64,000 bases of DNA from Microvirga sp. VF16. GTDB lineage: Bacteria > Pseudomonadota > Alphaproteobacteria > Rhizobiales > Beijerinckiaceae. This document shows positions 55,967 to 64,000 of the stretch, one piece after another. The notes beneath the pieces were generated by a model. It saw only the letters and a program-made list of their open reading frames with translations. It was not told where the DNA came from and ran no database searches. The stretch covers positions 806,001-870,000 of the forward strand of contig NZ_CP069354.1 of the NCBI RefSeq assembly GCF_016864375.1, in the 5' to 3' direction. Position 1 is the stretch's first letter. Every line of letters begins with the position of its first letter. Made by a program: the position numbers and the translations under genes.

Positions 55967-57366
55967 GGCTGTCCTCCTGAATTCACCGCCAGGTCAGGCG
56001 TATGGCGCACCTCGAGAACCAATCCCTCGACCCCCGTGATCTGGACATGCTCGCCTGGTGCTAGGGTGCGAGGAGCCCGCGCCTGCCAGCGTTCCCCGAG
56101 AGCGAGCACATGGCCTTCCTGGCCCGACCAGTCGAGCACCTCCGCGGGCTGCCCGAGCATGGCGGGAGTGCCGGTGCGGACGGGGTTGCGCCGTGCCCGC
56201 CAGACATAGCCGAGAGTCAGCGACAGAAGGCCGATGCTGGCGATCATGGCGGCGCCGATCACGGTCCAGGAGAGCTGGAATTCGGGCGCATCCGTATCGA
56301 TCAGCATCATCGCACCGAGAAGAAAGGCGATAAGGCCGCCCAGCCCGAGCACCATGGTCGGATTGAAGGCTTCCGCCACGAGGAACGCGATTCCGAGGAG
56401 CATGAGTGCGAGGCCCGTGTAATCCACCGGCAGCATGTTCAGGGCATACAAGCCGAGGACGAGACAGATGGCGCCGATGACACCGGGCGCGACGGCTCCC
56501 GGGCTGCTGAATTCGAAGATCAGGCCGTACAAGCCGACAATCATGAGGATGAAGGCCACGTTGGGATCGGTGAGCACCGCGAGCAGCCGAATGAGCCAGC
56601 TCGGCTCGCTCGTTCGGATGGGCAGATTCCTGGTGGCGAGGCGTCTTTGCTCGCCGATGACCTGGACATCGCGCCCATCGATGCGGCGCAGGAGTTCCTC
56701 GGGAGTCTGGGCGACAAGATCGATGACGCCCTTGTCCAGGGCTGCTTGGGACGAGAGGCTCGCCGCCTTCCGGACAGCTTCTTCCGCCCAGTCGGCATTC
56801 CGGTGCCGGAGCTCGGCAAGGCTGCGGATGAAGGCCACGGCATCGTTGGTCATCTTTGCCGTCAAGGCATCTTTTGTCTCCGATGCAGCCTGTCCGCCGC
56901 CGTCCTTGTCTTTTTTCTCGGGCTCCTGAGGCGAGGGTGAAATCGGGTTGCCGATCTGGACGGGGGTGGCGGCTCCCAGATTGGTGCCGGGCGCCATGGC
57001 AGCCACATGAGTGGCATAGAGGATATAGGTCCCGGCGCTGGCGGCGTGGGCCCCGGCCGGGGCGACGAAGCCGATGACCGGAACGGGCGAAGCGAGAATG
57101 TCGGCAATAATCTCGCGCATACTGGTGGCCAATCCACCGGGCGTATTGATGCGCAGGATGATGGCTTCGACCCGTTGCGGGTCTGCGGAGAGAAGCGTGT
57201 CCTTAACATACTGGGCGGTTGCCGGGCCGATGGCGCCGGTAATGGCAATTGACGCCACATGCCGATCCGCGCTCGTTTCCCGTTCTGCTCCGGAAACACT
57301 CAAGATGGCCGATGCCATCGGCAGAGCAATGGCGATTACGCTCAAGATGAGACGCCGCAGGCACAC
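55963..57366 (-). CDS. NfeD-family membrane serine protease (ClpP class)
   Basis: A 467-aa protein with a GTG start and signal peptide. The ClpP-like protease domain follows: [14 protein letters not shown], the catalytic serine in [12 protein letters not shown], and the catalytic lysine plausibly in [20 protein letters not shown]. Four to five membrane spans (about 250-380) and a C-terminal NfeD OB-fold domain ([26 protein letters not shown]) complete the long-form layout. Partner proteins of this class cleave stomatin/slipin C-termini, and here the slipin is encoded directly downstream. Confidence 0.93.
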   Translation of the reverse strand: MCLRRLILSVIAIALPMASAILSVSGAERETSADRHVASIAITGAIGPATAQYVKDTLLSADPQRVEAIILRINTPGGLATSMREIIADILASPVPVIGFVAPAGAHAASAGTYILYATHVAAMAPGTNLGAATPVQIGNPISPSPQEPEKKDKDGGGQAASETKDALTAKMTNDAVAFIRSLAELRHRNADWAEEAVRKAASLSSQAALDKGVIDLVAQTPEELLRRIDGRDVQVIGEQRRLATRNLPIRTSEPSWLIRLLAVLTDPNVAFILMIVGLYGLIFEFSSPGAVAPGVIGAICLVLGLYALNMLPVDYTGLALMLLGIAFLVAEAFNPTMVLGLGGLIAFLLGAMMLIDTDAPEFQLSWTVIGAAMIASIGLLSLTLGYVWRARRNPVRTGTPAMLGQPAEVLDWSGQEGHVLALGERWQARAPRTLAPGEHVQITGVEGLVLEVRHTPDLAVNSGGQP

Positions 57367-57524
57367 GGACCAATCTCCTCAACAATGAGGTCTTTGTGTC
57401 CCTGGATGTATTATAGCATCAATAGGTCCGCTTGAGGTTGAAAAGTGTGCCTCTGCAAAGGACAAGGGCTGAGATTGGACAGATGAAATCCCAGTTTCCG
57501 GTCAAGGTTGGACCGCAGCGAACT

Positions 57525-58571
57525 CTAGTCGCCGAGGATGATCTTATAGGCCTCTAGGTCGCCCTTGCCCTTGATCGGGATCGAGCCCAACGGCACAGCC
57601 TTTCTGCGGGTTTTCACCTGCTCCCAAGCAGCTGCACTGACATTAATGCTGGCGCTGGTGCCATAGGCAGCAAGGCGGGCGGCGACATTGACCGTGTCGC
57701 CCCAGATATCAAAGCTGAATTTCTGCCGGCCGACGACGCCGGCGACCACAGGTCCGATATGAATACCGACCCGGACATCCCAAGGAATCGGCAGCCGCCG
57801 GGCCGAGGCAATCGTCGAGGCCGCGCATGCGATGCTGGACATCACCGGGTCTGCATTGGGCAGGAGAAGGCCGGCCGTGGCGAGAAGCCCGTCGCCGATC
57901 GTCTTGATCTTCTCGAGGCCATGCTCCGTTGCATTGTCCTCGAAGGCCGTGGCGAAGACATGAAGGTTGGCGACGATCTCCTCAGGCGCCAGGAGATCGC
58001 AATAGGCCGTGAAGCCGACCACGTCCGCGAAGAGCACGACGACATTCTCGTGCCGACGGGGTGTGACGCTCTGGGAGCTTTCGAGTTCGTCCACCGCCTG
58101 AGCGGGAAGAATCGCATAGAGGAGCGCCTCGGCGCGGGAGCGCTGCCGCTCGATCTCCTCAAGGTAGCTCAATTCCTGATCGTGCAGGCGCTTCTTCTCC
58201 AGGCAAGCACCGACCCTGGCCCGCAGCAGCGCCGGATTGAAGGGTTTGGGCAGATAGTCTTCCGCACCGAGTTCGATGCAGCGGACGACACTTTCGAACT
58301 CGGAGAGCGCCGAGATCATGAGCACTGGTATATCGCGCGTTGCCGGGTCGGACTTCAGCTGCTTCAAAACCTCGTATCCATTCACTTCGGGCATCATGAT
58401 ATCGAGAAGAATGAGGTCAAATCTTCCCTGTGCGATCCTATCCAATGCCTCGCGCCCATTCTCGGCCGTGACCACGTCCGCCCAGCCCTCGCGCTGCAAC
58501 CTCCGCGTCAGAGTGTATCGGTTGTCCTCGTTGTCATCCACGACGAGGATGCGAACCCCGGTATAGATCAT
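57525..58571 (-). CDS. Response regulator with class III adenylate cyclase output
   Basis: A 348-aa protein. The receiver domain (1-125) has the phospho-acceptor Asp in LILLDIMMPEVNGYE and KPF. A helical linker follows (EEIERQRSRAEALLYAILP), then the cyclase domain: metal Asp in VVLFADVVGFT, Lys and second metal Asp in EKIKTIGDG, Asp in FDIWGDTVNVAARL with transition-state Asn and Arg. The Lys/Asp pair predicts ATP as substrate, so the output is cAMP. ATG 58571 overlaps the upstream receiver gene by ATGA. The regulator is probably phosphorylated by the nearby hybrid kinase. Confidence 0.92.
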   Translation of the reverse strand: MIYTGVRILVVDDNEDNRYTLTRRLQREGWADVVTAENGREALDRIAQGRFDLILLDIMMPEVNGYEVLKQLKSDPATRDIPVLMISALSEFESVVRCIELGAEDYLPKPFNPALLRARVGACLEKKRLHDQELSYLEEIERQRSRAEALLYAILPAQAVDELESSQSVTPRRHENVVVLFADVVGFTAYCDLLAPEEIVANLHVFATAFEDNATEHGLEKIKTIGDGLLATAGLLLPNADPVMSSIACAASTIASARRLPIPWDVRVGIHIGPVVAGVVGRQKFSFDIWGDTVNVAARLAAYGTSASINVSAAAWEQVKTRRKAVPLGSIPIKGKGDLEAYKIILGD

Positions 58572-58945
58572 GGGCGCATCCGATCCTGCAAAAGGCAATC
58601 GATCTTTGCCAAAAGTCTCTCAAAAACGACCGGCTTGGCATCGTACTCATCGCAACCTGCGTCCAATGCCCGTTCCCGGTCTCCGGGCATTGTATGTGCG
58701 GAAAGAGCGATGACCGGGATCGACTTGGTATCGGGAGCGTCCTTCAGTTGACGTGTCGCGCTCCAGCCATCGAGGGAAGGCAAGCCAAGATCCATCAGGA
58801 TCAGATCGGGTTTTTCCTGGCGAGCCATTTCCACACCCTGCTCACCGTCGGACGCAACGATGACCTCAAAGCCATGCTTTCTTAGGCGTTGAGACAGCAT
58901 GTACACGTTGTCCTCGTTGTCTTCGACATACAGAATCCGGATCAT
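58568..58945 (-). CDS. Single-domain response regulator
   Basis: A 125-aa receiver-only protein: acidic pair in VEDNED, phospho-acceptor D52 in [14 protein letters not shown], switch Ser in VIALSAH, and Lys in YDAKPV. It resembles DivK-type relay proteins. It overlaps both the hybrid kinase gene upstream (58942-58945) and the cyclase gene downstream (58568-58571), so all three are translationally coupled. It may carry phosphate between kinase and cyclase, or compete for it. Confidence 0.93.
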   Translation of the reverse strand: MIRILYVEDNEDNVYMLSQRLRKHGFEVIVASDGEQGVEMARQEKPDLILMDLGLPSLDGWSATRQLKDAPDTKSIPVIALSAHTMPGDRERALDAGCDEYDAKPVVFERLLAKIDCLLQDRMRP

Positions 58946-61900
58946 AGGTGCTCCTGGTAGTCGATGCGGCCGAGACGCAGGCAGTCGGCAATCACTTCCC
59001 GCAAGGTGGACAGCACCTCGTCTTTCCCGCCAAGTCGTTTGCGTAGGATTTTCCGTATGCCGCCACTTAGACGGCGATGATCCTCGTCGCTGAGGTCCGC
59101 CGCCGTCAAAACAATCACGGGGATATGGCGGGTCTTCTCATCCCGGCGGATCTCATCGACGAACTCAAAACCATCCATCTCCGGCATCATCAGATCGAGG
59201 AGAATGATGTCAGGATTGATGAGAGAAAGGCGCTCCAGGGCAACGCGCCCATTCTCCGCCTCTGCGGCCTCCCATCCATCTTCCCGAAGGATGCGTGTCA
59301 GCCATCCACGGGTATGCGCGTCATCCTCGATGACCAGGACACGCGGGCTCGCATGATCAGGGCGGCAGGTGGCGAGAGCCTTCAGGAGACACTCCCGATT
59401 GACCGGTTTCGTCAGATAGGCCGCAGCTCCTAGGGCATAACCGCGGTTCTCCTCGTCGACGATGGTTATCATGATGACGGGAATCTCCCTCAGCTCAACA
59501 TCGCGCTTCAATTCCTGCAACGTACTCCAGCCATCGAGATCGGGCATCAGAACATCAAGCGTGATGACAGAGGGCTGAAAGTCGCGAGCCATCTGAATTC
59601 CCTGGCGGCCGCTTTCAGCCGTCATGACGTCGAAGCCCTCGCGCGTCAGGATCTGCCGCAGGATATCCCGCGATGTGTCCTCATCGTCGATGACCAATGC
59701 ACGCCGTCCCTGTCCGATCGGTTGCGTATGGACCGGAGGCCGACTTAAGTCGGAGTGCAAGCCGAGTTTGCTTAGGTGCCCTCGCCCAGCAGGCAGCGTA
59801 ACGGTGAAAGTGCTCCCCACCCCCACGATACTTTGAACGTCGATATTTCCGCCCATGATACGGCAGAGCCGGCGACTGATGGCGAGACCGAGGCCGGTTC
59901 CTCCATATTTTCGCGTTGTCGAACTATCGGCCTGAGTAAATTCTTGAAAGAGCTTGGCGCATTGATCCGCGGTCAGGCCAATTCCCGTGTCCTCAACGGA
60001 AATGCGCACGCGGTCCCCACCTGAACCGATTTCTCGATTGGCGTGAAGAGTGACGGTGCCGTTTCTGGTGAACTTGCAGGCGTTGCTCAGGAGATTGAGC
60101 ACCACCTGACGGATTCGAACGGGATCAGCCTGGATGCAGCCGAGATCCGATGCGATTCTGATATCGAGGCGATTGCCGTTCTTCGCCGCGAGTGGCTCGG
60201 CTGTCCGCGCAACATCCTCCATCAAGGATCCGAGATCGATTTCTTCAGGATGCAGTTCGAGCTTGCCGGATTCGATCTTGGCAAGATCGAGGATCTCGTT
60301 GATGAGGGCCAGGAGGTGGGTTCCGGCATGATGGATCCGGTCGAGCGGTTCGATCAACGGGTCTTCGCCCGTTTCCTGGGCCTCCTCCTTCAGCATTTCG
60401 GTGATCCCGATGATGGCATTCAATGGTGTCCGCAACTCATGGCTCATATTGGTGAGGAACTGGCTCTTTGCTCGCGTCGCCGCCATGGCCTGATCGCGGG
60501 CAAGCTCCAGCTGCGCCGCGTGGCGCTTGATCTCGGTGATGTCGGTATAGACGGCAACGGTTCCGCCGCCGGCAATTCTGCGCTCGCTCACCTGGATCCA
60601 GCGATCGCCGTCACGGTGCTGGGCTTCGGATGCAACCGGATTTCTGTGACGGGCCAACCTCTCGGCAACCCAGGCGTCGATTCGTCCCTTTGCCTCTTGA
60701 ATGAGACCGAGTTCTGCTGCGCGTCGGATCACCGTCTCAAACGGTGTGCCGGGAGTCATGGGCACATCGGTTTCGGGATAAAGCAGTTCTTCGTAGCGAC
60801 TGTTACATAGGACGAGGCGGTCATCGGAGTCGTAAAGCGCAAATCCCTCGTTGATGCTCTCAATGGCGTCGATCAGACGTTGCCGGGCGTTGGCGACTTC
60901 GCGCAGATTCTTTTCCTCGACTTCAATCGCCGTGTCCCTGAAAACCGCGAGTGCTTTCGCCATCTGCCCGATTTCGTCGCCGCTATCCGCGGGCAGGGGT
61001 GCCCGCAGGTTCCCGCCCGCAATGGCCAGCATGCTGTCACTCAGATTGCGCAGGCGCGCGACGAGGTTGCCGTCGACATACAGCCAGACGATGAGGAGCG
61101 AACTGAGGAGGCTCAATGCGACAACGCCGAGGAGCACATTGTTGCCGACACGCTGCGCCATCAGCGCTTCTCCGCTGGCAGCCTGAATGTCATGCCGGGC
61201 CGCGGTGACGAGGCCATCGACGGCTTTCGTGAGCTGCGATGACAGACCGGCATTTTCCTGCAAGAGGCGCTCGGCATCCTCTATCAGTCCAAGCTCTGTC
61301 CTCCGTGCGGACAGGAGGCTGTCCGGTCCCTCGACCAGTTTGGCGAAATCAGTGATGCGCTGATCGAAACGGGAGCGCTGGCGTGGATCGGTCAGATCGG
61401 ACGAGATTTGACGCAAGGCCGCGAGTGATCGATTCAATGGGAAGCTCAGAACGGCAAGGTCCGCCGCGTTCTCGGTCAACGAGGCTTTGAGCAGACCATC
61501 GCCGATGGCCGCGAATTCGAGTTGCGCCTTCTGCATCAGCAGGTCCTCGGCGATCTCCTGGATGATCACGGCGGGAGGCTGAGGAGCTCCTTGAGTCGGC
61601 TGCTCCCGGCGCGAGGCTGCAAACTTAGAGTCCAAAACCACGAGGGCAGGGGCGACCAGGCGCTGTGCCGCCACGGTGGCATTCGAGAGACGTCGCAGGA
61701 GAGCGTCCTTATGGGCGGAGACCGCAAGCCGACCGGCGACGAGGCCGGCGAGGGCTGTGAGATTGCGACGAAGCCTTTCGACGGCAGGTTCCATGGCCGT
61801 TCCTGTCGCCGGATCGACGTCGCCCTTGATCTGTGCAAGCAGGGCCTCGAGACGGTCGACCTCCGCCGTGATCGTCGCCGAGATCTCCTGGTATTGTGCC

Positions 61901-62130
61901 TGCGAGCGCGCACTCAGCAGAGTAGGGGCGGCGGCGACGATGCGCTCGGCTTGCCGGGACAGATCGAGAGCGGTGAGCGCCGAAGGAACGCGCTGCTCCG
62001 TGATCCGCTCGATGACATAGGCCATCTGGCGGAAGGCGTAGGTGCCTGCCGCAGCCGCGAGCACCGCGAAAGCGCTGATGCCGAGAAACGCAAGGAGCAG
62101 GCGCCAACGAACGCTCAACCGGACGGGCAT
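58942..62130 (-). CDS. Hybrid sensor histidine kinase with large periplasmic helical domain
   Basis: A 1062-aa inner-membrane kinase. TM1 is at about 11-33, then a roughly 300-residue periplasmic, largely helical domain (34-331), TM2 at 332-353 and HAMP to about 406. A PAS domain follows at 415-535 ([20 protein letters not shown]), then HisKA with H564 ([11 protein letters not shown]), ATPase motifs N683, DTGIGL and GGTGLGL, and two receivers with D859 and D979. There is no HPt domain in the protein. The shape resembles TorS, which senses through a periplasmic binding protein. A periplasmic binding-protein gene lies 24 bases upstream. Confidence 0.94.
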   Translation of the reverse strand: MPVRLSVRWRLLLAFLGISAFAVLAAAAGTYAFRQMAYVIERITEQRVPSALTALDLSRQAERIVAAAPTLLSARSQAQYQEISATITAEVDRLEALLAQIKGDVDPATGTAMEPAVERLRRNLTALAGLVAGRLAVSAHKDALLRRLSNATVAAQRLVAPALVVLDSKFAASRREQPTQGAPQPPAVIIQEIAEDLLMQKAQLEFAAIGDGLLKASLTENAADLAVLSFPLNRSLAALRQISSDLTDPRQRSRFDQRITDFAKLVEGPDSLLSARRTELGLIEDAERLLQENAGLSSQLTKAVDGLVTAARHDIQAASGEALMAQRVGNNVLLGVVALSLLSSLLIVWLYVDGNLVARLRNLSDSMLAIAGGNLRAPLPADSGDEIGQMAKALAVFRDTAIEVEEKNLREVANARQRLIDAIESINEGFALYDSDDRLVLCNSRYEELLYPETDVPMTPGTPFETVIRRAAELGLIQEAKGRIDAWVAERLARHRNPVASEAQHRDGDRWIQVSERRIAGGGTVAVYTDITEIKRHAAQLELARDQAMAATRAKSQFLTNMSHELRTPLNAIIGITEMLKEEAQETGEDPLIEPLDRIHHAGTHLLALINEILDLAKIESGKLELHPEEIDLGSLMEDVARTAEPLAAKNGNRLDIRIASDLGCIQADPVRIRQVVLNLLSNACKFTRNGTVTLHANREIGSGGDRVRISVEDTGIGLTADQCAKLFQEFTQADSSTTRKYGGTGLGLAISRRLCRIMGGNIDVQSIVGVGSTFTVTLPAGRGHLSKLGLHSDLSRPPVHTQPIGQGRRALVIDDEDTSRDILRQILTREGFDVMTAESGRQGIQMARDFQPSVITLDVLMPDLDGWSTLQELKRDVELREIPVIMITIVDEENRGYALGAAAYLTKPVNRECLLKALATCRPDHASPRVLVIEDDAHTRGWLTRILREDGWEAAEAENGRVALERLSLINPDIILLDLMMPEMDGFEFVDEIRRDEKTRHIPVIVLTAADLSDEDHRRLSGGIRKILRKRLGGKDEVLSTLREVIADCLRLGRIDYQEHL

Positions 62131-62154
62131 GATGGTAAGGGCATTGCCCCTCCC

Positions 62155-63255
62155 TCACTCCAGGGGAACATACCGGTCACTCCGCCAGACGAACCACTCA
62201 AAACCGGGCTGTTTCACATCGCCTTTGCCATCGAAGCTGATCCGGCCGAGGATCGTATCGAACTCGGTGCTCCGCAGAGCATCGATGACGGCCTTGGATT
62301 CCGTCGATCCGGCCTTCGCGGCCGCCTGGGCCCAGGCCTGGATGGCCCCGTAACTGTAGAGCGTATAGCCTTCAGGTTCGAAGCCCTGCTGGCGGAAGCG
62401 CTCGACGACGCTTGCCGCCACAGGGCTCCGGCGCGGGTCGCGGAAGGAGGTGAAGAGGGTGCCTTTGCCGGCCTCCCCGGTGACCTGCACGAAGGCTTCG
62501 CTGGCAATTCCGTCCCCAGACACCAGCTGTAATTGATAGCCCTCCTCGCGGGCACCGCGGATCAGCAATGCCGCTTCCCGATAATAGCCACCGAAATAGA
62601 TAACCTCGATCCCAGCGGCTCGCAGTTTCGCAATCAGAGGGGCATAATCGCTCTGCCCCGGTACGAGGTCCTCATACAGTGTCTCGGTGACTCCATGCTT
62701 ATGGAGTTGCTGCTGGGTCTCTTCCGCGAGGCCTTTGCCGTAGACGGAGTTGTCGTGGACGATGGCGATCTTGGCATTGCGCCATCGCGCGACGAGGAAG
62801 TCGCCGGCGATGGCGCCCTGCTGGTCGTCGCGTCCGCAGATGCGGAAGACATTGGCGCGGCCCTCCTCCGTGAGGCGCGGATTGGTCGATGCCGGCGTCA
62901 TCTGGATGATACCCGCCCTCGTATAGACCGCAGCGGCCGGAATGGACGCTCCTGAGCACTGGTGCCCGACGACGAACGATACCTTGGCGGCGACGAGTCG
63001 TTGCGCTGCAGCAATCGCTTGGCCACTGTCGCAGGCGTCGTCGACGGAAATGAGCCTCAATTGTTGACCGAGGATCCCACCGGCAGCGTTGAGATCAGCG
63101 ACGGCCATTTCGACGCCCTGCTGCTGTTGCTCGCCCTGATACGCATTGGGACCCGTCAGAGCTCCCGCCATGCCGATCAGGATTTCCGCGTTGGCGGAAG
63201 CGGCATTCATTGCCCAAGCGATGACGACGGCAAGACTCCACGGCAGCTGTCTCAT
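62155..63255 (-). CDS. Orphan Liv-type periplasmic binding protein, first gene of the kinase operon
   Basis: A 366-aa Peripla_BP_6 protein with a signal peptide ending near ASANAEIL. The mature part starts ILIGMAGALTGPNAYQGEQQQQG and has DLNAAGGILGQQLRLISVDDAC and VVGHQCSGASIPAAAVY. ATG 63255 is preferred over 63285 because it starts the signal peptide. No permease or ATPase gene is nearby; instead it is followed by the hybrid kinase, receiver and cyclase genes. A sensory role is therefore likely, binding a small amino-acid-like or aromatic ligand for the kinase. Confidence 0.9.
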   Translation of the reverse strand: MRQLPWSLAVVIAWAMNAASANAEILIGMAGALTGPNAYQGEQQQQGVEMAVADLNAAGGILGQQLRLISVDDACDSGQAIAAAQRLVAAKVSFVVGHQCSGASIPAAAVYTRAGIIQMTPASTNPRLTEEGRANVFRICGRDDQQGAIAGDFLVARWRNAKIAIVHDNSVYGKGLAEETQQQLHKHGVTETLYEDLVPGQSDYAPLIAKLRAAGIEVIYFGGYYREAALLIRGAREEGYQLQLVSGDGIASEAFVQVTGEAGKGTLFTSFRDPRRSPVAASVVERFRQQGFEPEGYTLYSYGAIQAWAQAAAKAGSTESKAVIDALRSTEFDTILGRISFDGKGDVKQPGFEWFVWRSDRYVPLE

Positions 63256-63719
63256 GGCGAGCCTCCCGAGATCCGGGTGCGTCAATGGAGTGTCAGCTGC
63301 TGACGGGAAAGATCAAACGTTACAGCAAGGCAGGGCTCGGTTTTTTTTAGAGTATCATCTGGCGCCGAGGACCTTCCACCAACAACGAAAGCCTTCCGTC
63401 GACAGTATAAGCTACGCTCCAGCTCGCATACTAAACGATATGAGCGCGAGGGTCGATGCCGTTCGCTTCTGCTTTAAAACAGAGAACAGAAAGCTGACCT
63501 GCAGCGTGGCGGCTCTATCTAGGCATGACGAGGATGGTGGCAATTCCTCTCAGGAGGTAAATCACATAATAGAAACAGTTCAGCAAAACTGATAATGAAT
63601 ATTGATAGATGCTCCAGTGGTTCAGGGTTTGTCTGAGTAATTGACGGCCATAACTGGGCGTGAGAGCATTCATTATTACAAGTAAAACAATCCAAAGTAA
63701 CTTCCTTTGGGAGGGAACA
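63256..63719. other. Divergent intergenic region of about 460 bp
   Basis: No gene I can support. It is AT-rich from about 63560 to 63710 and should hold the promoters of the signalling operon (leftward) and of the polyol-type transporter (rightward). An eight-T run at 63341-63348 has no convincing stem before it. Confidence 0.5.
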
Positions 63720-64000
63720 ATGCAGTTGAGGCAGCTTACGCTATTGTCTGCAGCGGGTTGGATTGCAGGCACGGGTCTGGCTCTGGCGCAAGGTCAGACT
63801 CTGACGATCGCCACGGTCAACAATGCTGACATGATCATCATGCAGCGACTGTCACCCAAGTGGGAGCAGGCGACCGGCAACAAGTTGAACTGGGTGGTGC
63901 TCGAGGAAAACGTCCTGCGCCAACGCGCGACCACCGATATCGCCACCAAGGGCGGGCAGTTCGACATCATCACGATCGGCTCCTACGAGGCTCCGATCTG
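63720..64000 (+). CDS. Polyol/sugar ABC transporter substrate-binding protein (3' truncated by window)
   Basis: ATG 63720 follows GGGAGGG. The visible 93 residues have a signal peptide (MQLRQLTLLSAAGWIAG, cleavage near LALAQ) and a mature start TLTIATVNNADMIIMQRLSP. Next come WEQATGNKLNWVVLEENVLRQ and GGQFDIITIGSYEAPI, which match family 1 binding proteins of sorbitol/mannitol (SmoE-type) importers. The remainder lies beyond the window. Confidence 0.85.
   Translation, partial: MQLRQLTLLSAAGWIAGTGLALAQGQTLTIATVNNADMIIMQRLSPKWEQATGNKLNWVVLEENVLRQRATTDIATKGGQFDIITIGSYEAPI

Noticed and set aside
63301..63350. Possible terminator with an eight-T run
   Set aside because: No stable stem precedes the T-run in either direction.
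63515..63772. 85-codon minus-strand frame in the intergenic region before the polyol-type gene
   Set aside because: Runs over the transporter start codon and signal peptide; no ribosome site or recognisable domain.

Overview
The window is high-GC bacterial DNA. It looks like an alphaproteobacterium of the order Hyphomicrobiales, possibly a Microvirga/Methylobacteriaceae relative. That placement is inferred from gene families (DUF1217, fused indolepyruvate oxidoreductase, DUF2783 with FAD monooxygenase, BTLCP transglutaminase-like peptidase) and from the style of the intergenic palindromic repeats; no marker gene confirms it. I see no rRNA, tRNA, CRISPR array or insertion sequence.

Layout. 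1-4347: chemotaxis and motility (end of cheB, cheR, flagellin, a secreted protein, a DUF1217 protein). 4352-9679: a small lipoprotein, a transglutaminase-like peptidase, a membrane protein of unknown function, a methyl-accepting chemotaxis protein and two single-domain response regulators. 9879-28065: an aromatic amino acid / phenylacetate catabolic block. It holds indolepyruvate ferredoxin oxidoreductase with a divergent Lrp-type regulator, a thioesterase, a fused enoyl-CoA hydratase/3-hydroxyacyl-CoA dehydrogenase, paaZ, paaX, paaABCDE, an extra PaaA-like ferritin-fold protein, and paaG-paaI-paaK-tetR on the opposite strand. 28292-32835: a five-gene Liv-type ABC importer divergent from paaG, plausibly for the aromatic acid. 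32849-34832: an FAD monooxygenase operon with DUF2783 and the stump of an MBL-fold hydrolase. 34965-37467: tonB-exbD-exbB and a small secreted protein. 38332-43845: sugar-acid dehydratase, TRAP transporter and divergent GntR regulator. 44010-46764: peroxiredoxin, persulfide-dioxygenase-like hydrolase and cysteine synthase. 46922-50019: stress and membrane proteins (DUF2270, universal stress protein, SPW repeat). 50139-55118: a complete branched-chain keto acid dehydrogenase operon. 55127-57366: slipin and NfeD. 57525-63255: a signalling operon made of an orphan periplasmic binding protein, a hybrid histidine kinase, a lone receiver and a receiver-adenylate cyclase. 63720-end: start of a polyol-type ABC binding protein.

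How it fits together. Phenylpyruvate or indolepyruvate can be oxidatively decarboxylated to the aryl-acetyl-CoA, and free phenylacetate can be imported and activated by PaaK. Both routes meet at the PaaABCE epoxidase, then PaaG, PaaZ and the fused hydratase/dehydrogenase. Two regulators of different families, PaaX and a TetR-type PaaR, sit in the cluster. Two matching palindromes, one in front of paaZ/paaX and one between paaG and the ABC operon, suggest a PaaR regulon. The observations I rate most worth following are the binding-protein/kinase/cyclase relay (resembling TorT-TorS but apparently ending in cAMP), the PaaA paralogue in which one presumed iron ligand is lysine, and the paired PaaR boxes.
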